From NCBI RefSeq assembly GCF_035582795.1, contig NC_134371.1:50633001-50697000 (forward strand): 64,000 nt of DNA. The letters run 5' to 3'. Below, piece by piece: positions 54,300 through 64,000 of the stretch. The stretch is from Mycteria americana. Its lineage: Eukaryota > Chordata > Aves > Ciconiiformes > Ciconiidae. The position numbers and the translations under genes were made by a program. Positions within the stretch are counted from its first letter, which is position 1. Every line of letters starts with the position of its first letter. Under the pieces are notes generated by a model that was not told the DNA's origin, did no database searches, and saw only the letters and a list, made by a program, of their open reading frames with translations.

Positions 54300-57200
54300 C
54301 ATCTATAAAATTGTATAATGAAGGTGATTATATAAAGTAGTTTGACTAATATTTTCAGAACTGTAGATCTGCCAAATTTATTGCTGATACAATAGATTAT
54401 ACTCATTATTTGAGGCACATTCACCATCTTGTACAGGCCAGCTTGAAATCTGGCTCATTTGTATTACAGTTGCAAGACTTAATTTACCATGTATTGAAGA
54501 TAATAGATGTATCTGAGGCTGAGGAAAGTGAAAACAGCAAAGTTCCCCATACACCAATTAAACTAAAACTTGCTCTCAAGAATCTTCATTGGAATTACTA
54601 CATAAATAGGCAGCTGCATTGTATACTGGTATATTATAGTATAGAATATTATAGTTTGATCAGTGCTTCAAGACTGACAAATGTAAAAAAAAAATGCTTT
54701 GTATCTGTAAACACAGTAAATTTGTTTTGGAAGTCATTTAGTATATTGTATAAGTGAATGCCATGTTGCAATTCTGCAGTTTGCTTAAAAGCAGAACACT
54801 GAACTCCGATTCTGCACTTCTGTAATCTATCAGTAAAACTTTTTTCTCTGTTTTAACAGCCATAGTGGAAGAATGTTGAACTAGCAAATTATTTTTATAG
54901 CTAAACCTTGCTTAATCATTGTTCCATATTCTTCCTTCCAATTTTTGTTTCATAAAACCAGTCATTGATTGGTGAAACCATAATGCAACTTACCACTCTG
55001 CAGAAGTTACAGTATGAAGAAACGAAAAGCTGCACATCAAAGGCTCTTGTGTGCAGACAGTGGAGACACAAAGGGCTCTTTGTGATCAATGTGCAGAGTT
55101 AGCTCTGCCACTCTAAATCAGCAGTGAATTTTCCTCAATTCCAGCACTGAAGTAAAATAATGTCCTTTGTTCTTTTAGGGGACTTTACTTCTTTTTCCAA
55201 AACGCTGGCAGGCAGTAAGCATTGACTTAACAACCCAAAAAATTTATTTCCTGTGTTCAGAATTGTGATATACATTTGTATAAGTTTATTTTGGTTTATT
55301 CAAATTAGTAATAGGTACCAGTCATTTCTGCAGCAAAGCGAAACAAGCAGCTTCCAGAGTCAGTGATATCTGGAAATTATAGGAATCACTGATAACAAGA
55401 TCTCTTATTTTATGCCATCAGCCTCCGTGGAAATAATGTAAATATTATTATTGTAATATATGACTGTAGTTAATTTTGTAAATATTCAAGTTTGCAACCA
55501 CTAGGGTGTGGAATCCAGAAAAATAGTCTGAAAAAGCTGAAAGAAATACCATCACAGCCCCCATCCAAAATTACAGAGAGATTTGGGTAGACATTTACAT
55601 GCAGATAGAAGCTCAGGGACATTTCAATCAGATTTTGATACAAGTGGCTTTTATTCAATAAGCTTGCTACAAAATTATCACTTGCTTTTGTGAGTGTTGT
55701 GATGACAAGGTATTCTGTTGTACATGTAAAAGTGGGAATACAGCTTCTTAATTTACCTTCAAGCACTAATCCTATTCAAGGCTAGTTTGGAAGGGAAATG
55801 GGCACTTTTTGTATTTAGTATTAATTGCCATGTAAATGGTATTAGTTACATAGAGGACTTACGTTTTTCGACTGACAGTTTTGCATCTTGTTTTTCAGCA
55901 ATACAGTTATCTACTAGAGATAGTTGTATGTTTTATGTTACTAATCAGAATTAGAAGAGAGTGAAACAGCATTTGGTGTAAGTGTGAGAAATGGTATCTC
56001 TAGGCAGGCTGGACAAGTAGCATTCACACTGAGTTAAAATGGAATAGCAGAACCTTGCAGAGGAGTTACTCTGGAATCCCTGGAAGATGTGAGAGTACAG
56101 TGGAAGGGCCAGGTGAAAAAAAGAAGGGGCAGAGGAGAAACATAAAGACCTGGACTTTGGAGAAAGAGAGTAATGTTGATAGTGCTAATAAAACTTTGAT
56201 AGGGGGTTGGCTTTGGTTTGAGATTGTTCTTTCAGGGTCTTCACTCCTGTAGTGCAGAATGGGGTTGAGGTGAGTGTGCAGCTAATCCCCAGTAGAACAT
56301 GATGAAATCAGTCCCCAACAGCCTGTATTAGTTTGCTTCTTCTTAAAATCAGAAATTCAGATTGTTTCACAATTGCTGTGCTGGCAGAGCTTGTGTGACA
56401 TACATCTGGCATGGGAATTTACACCTGCAAGCCATATGTAGCTCAACTTTAATATACTTACATAAATGTTAAAATCATTAATTTTCAACTCGTGGATTTT
56501 AACATTCCTGACATCATACCTCTCTGCCTTGGGGTTATACCTAAAAGCAATCCAGTGACCTGTTGTTTTGCACCAGGAGATACTGGTTCATTATGGTCCC
56601 AGTAAGGGAGACACTCAGACTGTAAAGTATTGCTTAAAATACCATTTATTGGAGCTAACACTGTAAAGAAAAAGGATAGCGTAGATAATTTTATGTCCTT
56701 CCAGATGCTGAGTTGTGTGGTATTGAACAGGTCTCAAACCAGAGTCCAGCATGCCAGGCAGATCCTGTCCATGGAAAGGTCATCTGACATTTTGGTCTTT
56801 TGAGCTCTTACAGATTTTTCTTAAAACAATTCTAGTTCTCATGTCCACTGTCAAACAGAAAGCTGGTTCACTTGAGAACCATTTGCTGCACTTTTAGATA
56901 AAGACAAGGACACACGTGTGATGTAATCGCCAGTGCCGAGTGGGAGCTGCCTGCAGGCTCCTCTGTTACAGTGAGCTAGCTAGCTAAGTTTACCCTGCAG
57001 CCACGGGAAATGTGCCACACAGCACAGGCCTGACAGCCAAGCTGCACTCGCAGCGCAGCACTGGCCTGGGCCTGTTATGTGGATCACTAACTCCTCAATA
57101 CAGTGATCTTCTGGTTAGGATCAATACCCCTGTAATTGCAGAAAAAATCACTTGGATAAATAATTGCAAAGTGATGCAATTATACATCTAAGTTTTGAGA

Positions 57201-60200
57201 GTATAAATGTTTTCAGGGCAGATATACAGCCTAGGTGAGTGGGGAATGATCCTAAATGAAACTCCTAAGTGGCTTCCGTAATCAAATAATAATAATACAT
57301 GATAAAATATAATGTGATGCCTGGAGTAGATAAGTTTACTTCTCCCATCGATTGAGCTCTGGACTGATGGAGGGTGTTTTGAGCTTGTGCATAGTTTCAC
57401 ATTGATGTAAACACATCAACTTTGTTGTTGTTGTTTGGGGGGGGGAGGGCGTCTTTTTTGTTTTTTGTTTTTAAGTTTTTCTTCCAGTTTACTTATAAAC
57501 ATTTCTGGAAGAAATTTTTCATAAGAAATATTTTTTAAGAAATAGCCTGCAAAACTCTCAGCTGAAAGTAGGAACTTCTCTATTTCATAATGGCTCATTG
57601 GCAAATAGTTGGCACATTTTTCACCTAGTAGAAAAGTAATACTAATAATTAAAAATAAGGTGTGAAAAAGTTCACTCAACACAGTACACAGCTTCTCCTT
57701 GATTTAGTGGGGGGAAAAAAAAAAAAGAAACTCACTGCTCATTTATCGTCACTGATTCATCAGCTGCTGTCTCCTAGGCAGGTCTGACTGCTGATTGGGC
57801 ATAGGACTTCTCAAGGTGTGTCTTTTGCCAAGAAGCTTTTGCATTTTAAGAGTATATAATAGACCATGATAACCTCCTTCTCTGGTAAGAACTGTTGTAT
57901 GTATATTTATTAATCAGTACTGTCTTATCATTATGAACAGTGCTTATTGTTTAATAACAAATAATTAGGTATGCTAGCATATGCTTTCAAATCAACTTTT
58001 TGTGGGCTTAAAATTTGGAAAGATCTTAACCTTGGATGTTAATTGTGGCAGTTATTCCTCAGTATGCTAGTACTGTTTTTTAAAATTTGGAATTGAAGGA
58101 AATGTGGTTATAAAATAGTAAGGGGTATTCTCAAATCCATCGAGAATAAGATTAAAATCTTCTTTGTAATAATGTAATATTTTGAGAGATAAATGTTTAT
58201 AATAAGATTTTACATGGTCTGAATTTTTCATTGTGTTAACTATTTGCAAGCTAAGTAAATATTTCTTCTCGTGTTGTATAATGTTCAGGGCAATTTTATT
58301 TTTTTCAGACATCTGAATTGGTTTTATATATTTTTTGGTCAATTTATCAATCTAAATTATTTGGAAGATAAAATTAATCTTATTTTAACATATCTTTTCA
58401 GCTGCCTTGAAAAAATAAGGGAGAATCTTGAGGAAAAATACAGGAATATGTTGAATAAATTTTTGTTTTGTAATTAATAGTATCATGTCAGCTTTACTAT
58501 CAAACAAAAGGATGCAATGATTGCTTTGAGAGAGACACAGAGGGATTGAAAAGATTTGAAACATGCTATGTTGACAAGTTTGCATGTACATGTCTGTGAT
58601 CATACTGTTGGAGTATAGTAGAAAAGGCTTAGGAAAACAGCAGCTGTAATACCCAGTCAGTGTAATGTCTGCTTTCCCACTTTTACAGCAGTAGTGCTTA
58701 AAGCTCATTTCATGACTGTACTTGTTTCTGCTCTTGGAAAAATGTTGCAGTCATGGCACAAGCACCCTCTTTGTGAGGGATGATACAGTGAGCCATACTA
58801 AAGAGAGGTTTTAATTTTAATGTTGCAGTAGTAGTTATCTTGTTTTTAGCAAATATATAACTGAAAACAAAGAACCTTTTAATGATAAATAACTCATTTT
58901 AAGCAAAGAGATATTTAAGAAGTAACTCTTTCACCAAACTATCAAAAATGCAAAGATTTTCTTAGCTATTCAAACAAAGGTTTATTGCTATTAAGTTACA
59001 TGGATTGGGTTCTAGTGCTTCTGCATATTTCTTATTTTTGGAGCACCAATTTTGTGCTTTAGAATAATAGGATCCTGTTCTTTATATACATCAGGAGCAT
59101 CTCCACAGTTACTAATGTTACGGAGTGGATTTTTTCTCAGAATTTTAACTCTCAGCACCAGTCAACACCAGAGGGTGCCGAAGTGCAATACAATATTCAC
59201 AAATTCCTAGTAAAATAGTGTTATATCCAGAATATACCTTTTCTAAACATTGCTGTTTGATCGCTCTCAGCCTTTTCTTGTTTGCATGTTCTCCACCATG
59301 ATACTGTAATACCAGAATGCCCCTGGTTCTAGGTTTCCTTATAATGATAGCAACACATTCCTCTCACCAGCGGCTGGCGCTGTCAAAGATTTTCAAGTAT
59401 GCAGATAAATTTTACTTAGCTACAGCAGTAATTTATGTCATGTCCTTGTCTTACTTGTCCTGGCTTTAGTTCTATGTGCAGGGGTTAGAGGCTGTGGTTT
59501 CTATTTCTATATGCCATGCTGTCAGCAAAAGAAGTTAGTAAGAACTTTGTAATGCATTAATCATTCTTAGGCAAGATCTCATGATGCAATTAATTTTATA
59601 ATTCCCTTATTTATGTGATGTTTTTGTCCAGGCTGAAGCTTTTAGAATCCACCCATGTTCCTTCGTTAAAGCTCATTTCCTCAGTCTTGCAGCTAGTGTG
59701 CTTCAACACAAGGGGAACCAAAATGCAAGTATTGATAGAGGTACTTGCATTTTATGAGCTTAGAAATTTGACTTCAAGAAATGAGATGTTGTGCCTTTGT
59801 TCCTTGGATGGCAAAAATTATAAGATACTCTGAATGAATGACATATATTTTTAGGTTGTTTTTACTTTCTCTATCCCAGCCGAAACCAGGACACTTTTGA
59901 AAGATAAAGAATACCATACCTTATAGTCCCTACTGCTGAGGAATTGCAGCGTATTTCTAAAGTTGGTGTTAGTTCATGAACCAGCTAGGGGAAGATACAT
60001 GTCTCTGGCTAAAGAATACTCTCAGAAAGTATTTGTCAGACTTGAGTCAAGGAAAATTGTTCAGCAGTTTACAGTCATGATAATGGTGGAGTAGATTAGT
60101 GAATGTCCTCTCTGTGCACGTGCACTTGATCAAGTGCTCGTAAAGAAGCAAACGCTTCTTTGTGTCTTCCTCTTTGGTCACACTGAGTAATAAACTGAGT

Positions 60201-61260
60201 TCAAATAATAAACTGCTAAGTCTAAAATTCTTGAAAGCAACCATTTATTTCATGGTCATAATTTTTTTTCCTGCCCTAGCAGTTGATTGCAATCACCAGT
60301 GCCACCGTTTAGACACTTACCTACCTGATTTGTTCCATTGAAGATACATATCCAAGTGCATTATTGGTTCCTGCAGTAAATTACACCTCCAAATTGTGCA
60401 AGGACTGCATAATCCTTTGCAGTGGATTATATGATATAATTAGATGCCAGGCTAAGAACTCTTTTTGTCAATAAAAGGGTTTCTGAAAAGAAGGAAAATA
60501 ATCTAGTCGTCGGAGTCTTTTCTGTATATTTTTAAGGAAAAGCCTGTCACTTTATTTGTTGGAGTAGTGTCATCAGATTAGTGCTGCTTTCTTAACTGTG
60601 TCTAATCTCATTTGATTCAAGCATCTTGGAATTAAAAAAAAAAATCAATGTAGCATAGGTTTGTTTTGAAATAAAGGGGGGGTGGTTAGCAAATCAGTAA
60701 ACATCAGTTCATCATGTTTAATTAGCTAACAGGGATTTTCTGAAGCTATTAAACAGGATCTGAACTAGCAAATCGGATGTAGGCTTATTAATTTATAGGG
60801 AGGTTCTGGTTGGAAACTGGAAACTTTAAATCTGACTCTGTTTTCCTTTATACACTTTCTTTTTTAATTCAACAGAAATTAGGAAAAAGTTTGTCTATAT
60901 ATTTTCAGTAGCTCCTTCAATAATGTGAAGTATTTCTTTTGGTCCCCTTCCACCAAGCTATGAAATCGAAAAGATTAATATTTGCCTCCATCTTTGGAGC
61001 ATTTGCAGGAAATAAAAGATCATAAACAACTCAGAAATTCCTTTACATATCAATATATCAAATGCAAATCAAGTGAACTTTGCAGTGTTAGAGCAGTGAC
61101 CTTCAACCAGACTCTGAGTCAAGAATTTCTGTTTCCAAGGCTTCTCATTCTTGCTGAGTATTTTCCTGGCATAATGTATGGATCTTTTGTGGTGTGTTGT
61201 TTGCTGCAGAATGAATGAAGGCCCTCTGGCTCATTTATCCTACTAGTCTCACTTGGGATT
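54300..61260. other. Intronic or intergenic, nothing recognised
   Basis: AT-rich DNA with only short frames. No coding exon, RNA gene or well-preserved repeat was recognised. Simple (TTG)n with a G run lies at 57421-57447. Confidence 0.45.
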
Positions 61261-61268
61261 TGAACTAT

Positions 61269-61320
61269 GTTGCCAGAAAAGAAAGTCCAGTGAGATCACT
61301 GGACTTTCTTTTCTGGCAAC
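61269..61320. repeat. Perfect 52-base palindrome (25-base arms)
   Basis: Left arm 61269-61293 and right arm 61296-61320 are exact reverse complements over 25 bases, separated by only GA (61294-61295). The flanking bases do not extend the pairing. Confidence 0.97.
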
Positions 61321-61329
61321 TCATTCTAA

Positions 61330-64000
61330 TCCCCTCATCATTAATCCTCAGAATTTTAGACATAGTTTTTGGGAGAACAGAATAAATTATTTTACAAATT
61401 TTCTTTCTTGAATTAATTATCCAAGAAACGGCAAGGCTATAATCTGTATAGTTTGTAACCTTATTGACTGATGTATTAGAGTAAATGGTTATTAGTAACT
61501 TTAAAGAAAACCTATTATTACTTACCATAAAGTTTGGATTGTTTTTTTTTTCTTTAAAGTTCCAAAATATCACTATATTTCTACTGAATGTATAAGCTGG
61601 CTGGGGCATCTCTGCACCTTACATCACTGACCGATAGCTGAAGTAATTGTCTCAATCTGAGAAAGAGTTAAGGAGCATCAACAAAGCTGGCACAGAAGAA
61701 TGTGTGGAAAGCCTGACATTCACCTGTAGGGAGGGCTGCTGTTGTTAATGGACTGTAACACTGGTTGTGGAATAGCTGCATCAGTTCTCTAAAATGGTAA
61801 CTGGATATTCCATTTTATCAGAGATCTTCTATGTTGATCTCTGTAATAGTACCTATTTTCTCAAGAATGAGAGACATCTAGGATGTTGAACTTTTGAATA
61901 ATAAATATTTAGATACTAAATACTAAAACTATTTTTAGAAATATTGATCCGTACTCCAGAATCCCTAATTTCCACTGGCATCTCTGTTTGATGCCTGTCT
62001 TTTAGAGGTGTTGTGTACCCATATCTTTGAGGACTGATATATTTGTGATTTCTTCTTTAGAAATCAAGTCTGATTGTTATCTCTTACTGTTATCTCTAAG
62101 CAACTAACAAAACTTAAAATCCAGTTATGGCTTCAGATTCTTCTGAACTTGCTGATTCTTTATTGCATTGGCAAAGACCTTAAACCAGTTACTTAAAGCA
62201 ACTGTAAAATGGCATAGCTCATTGTTCTGGAAAATGCTAAGTGGTGAAAATCCATTGGAAGCTTTGTGACACAGTGGACATAATATAACCTGGAAAAAGT
62301 GGCAGAAACTTCGATGTTTCATTACACAGTTAAAAGATTAAAAATTGGGAGGTTTTTAATCCTAAATTTCATTGTGAAGTAGTAGTTGATACATTTTAGA
62401 CTGATCTGTTATTTTTAAATCTACGAAACATTTGCTTGTCTGAACCTTAGTTGTATTTCAGCAGTATATTTTCCTGTCTTTTTCTTACCCTACATCACAA
62501 CTGTTCAGAATATTAATGATTTTTTACAAATCTGTTATCTCACACCTCTGCTGTTAACTCTCCATTAAGACCTGACAAAATAAAGCTAATCAAAAAACTG
62601 CCTTGAAGAAGGCATCACTTTACAAGGATTCAGTTAAAAGACAGCATACCAACTGATGTAGTTCAAGTATGGAGTTTGTTTTTAACAATGGGGAGAAAAT
62701 TTGTTTATTTAAAAAAATGGAAACCTATTATCTAGCCAAGTGTTGATCTACTTCCAGAGCAATTAACATGTTTACAGACTCTTCCACTAGTAAAACTGCA
62801 CTATTGCTCACGTAATGGTGCGGGGAAAAAAAACCCAAGGAAAATTCTAGTGTTTTTTGTGTGTCAGTTTTTTCTCTAATCATGCTTTACTGCATGCTTT
62901 ACTTTCAGATCTTTGTTTTGGTCTGCGCTAGATTCCTGTTCTCTATTCTCTTTTTACTAACTTCAGCTTAAAATTTTCTTGATAGCTTCTCATCTGGCTG
63001 GTTTTAGCTTCTGGTTTTCTTCCTCTTTACTGCATCTCACATTTCTCTGTCTGGGCCTTTCTTATTAATATGGAGTTTATTTCCTACTTTTTGAAAATAG
63101 TTTTAGAAAGACTTCTCTAGAAGCAGAGGAGTCTATGAACCTATAAGAGGGAAAGTGAAAAGTAAAAGGACAAGATGAATTGAGGAGGAGGATAACATAG
63201 AGTTGTTTAGTTATACCTAGAGAGACAATTACTTCAGAAAAACTGCAATAAAATTTAAAAAGATCAGACTTAGGAAAAACAGTTTAGGAAACTTCTCACA
63301 GTACTCGCCCATGAAGTTTGGGAACCATCAATAATCGCTAACATTTTAGTGAAGGGAAGAAGAGCTCTCAGAGTGATTTTTCATACATATTGGAGGCAGA
63401 AGTCCTCAAGAGCACTGTTCTTGACTTGTGTTCCACTGTCTGTCTGTGTACAAGCTCTGTTTGTACACCCATGCCCAGCCACGTCATTAGAACTGAGAGC
63501 AGAAAATTTCCTTACAATGTTAAGTATCTTATGGAAATATTTCTTTATATTGTAGCTTAATGTACTTGGGAGACTTTAATATAGCCCTCTCACAACTACA
63601 CACTTAGTACAATGACTACTGTGTTACAGACTGGTGTACTTCTTTCATCAGATTTCTGGATGTATCGGTTAATGTTAGCATGACTTTTAAGATTGACATG
63701 GACACTTGTGCTAATAAACCTCAGATTTTACAATGCAATGCTGTCAGTCTTGAAACTTGCTTACCCTCTTGTTCCAACAGAGAACAGACCTTCCCCCACA
63801 GTGAGCCTAATCCAGGCTCCTTTTGAAAGCCTATTTAAACAAGCCCTCCAGGACATGAGCTAGGTTCTGGTTTAGTTTCATTTTGTGGAATACTACTGCT
63901 GGTGTACAAGTGTGTGTTACTTTTGCATGCAGATTTACTATTGTATTGTAAACACTTAGAATGTCTTTGAAATAGGTGGAGTATAAATGAAGGAAAATAT
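61330..64000. other. Intronic or intergenic, nothing recognised
   Basis: AT-rich to the end of the window, with no coding exon of BCAR3 or any other gene recognised. Confidence 0.45.

Noticed and set aside
43260-64000. Coding exons of BCAR3 and the miR-760 hairpin expected near it
   Set aside because: I looked for the SH2-domain coding start and the microRNA stem but could not find either; BCAR3 is therefore only inferred from synteny.

Overview
This window looks like vertebrate nuclear DNA, most likely from a bird. The repeats are mainly CR1 LINE fragments with a few decayed MIR-type SINEs and one retroviral LTR. Genes are split by GT-AG introns, promoters lie in CpG islands, and long homopolymer and pyrimidine tracts are common. 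Order and orientation (GCLM, DNTTIP2, opposite-strand tRNA-Arg-UCU, then a CpG island where BCAR3 is expected) match, as I remember it, the human 1p22 neighbourhood in mirror image.

Layout. 1-11.6 kb: gene-poor flank of GCLM with CR1 and MIR relics and one unexplained 184-codon open frame near 3.3-3.8 kb. 11.7-12.9 kb: a CpG island without a recognised gene, holding a candidate minus-strand first exon. 14.4-15.4 kb: the GCLM promoter island, with a perfect antioxidant response element 61 bases upstream of the ATG. 15.08-25.72 kb: GCLM, 7 coding exons, 271 residues, intact. 28.0-28.5 kb: the DNTTIP2 island. 28.09-36.85 kb: DNTTIP2, 7 coding exons, 817 residues, intact. 39.6-40.3 kb: LTR-like sequence on the minus strand. 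42.2-43.0 kb: a third gene-associated CpG island with a strong plus-strand splice donor and, on the minus strand, an intron-containing tRNA-Arg(UCU). 42.99-43.25 kb: a graded pyrimidine microsatellite. 43.3-64 kb: no coding exon recognised; this may be the first intron of BCAR3 or intergenic DNA.

Function. GCLM is the modifier subunit of glutamate-cysteine ligase, the rate-limiting enzyme of glutathione synthesis. DNTTIP2 is a nucleolar factor with an Fcf2 pre-rRNA processing domain. They are neighbours on the same strand 2.4 kb apart, but nothing in the sequence suggests they act in one pathway. I found no undescribed multi-gene system here. The observations most worth checking are the unassigned open frame at 3.3-3.8 kb, the orphan CpG island at 12 kb, a perfect 25-base-arm palindrome at 61.3 kb and the stepwise microsatellite beside the tRNA gene. 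All exon boundaries were read by eye from splice consensus and reading-frame continuity; no alignment was run.
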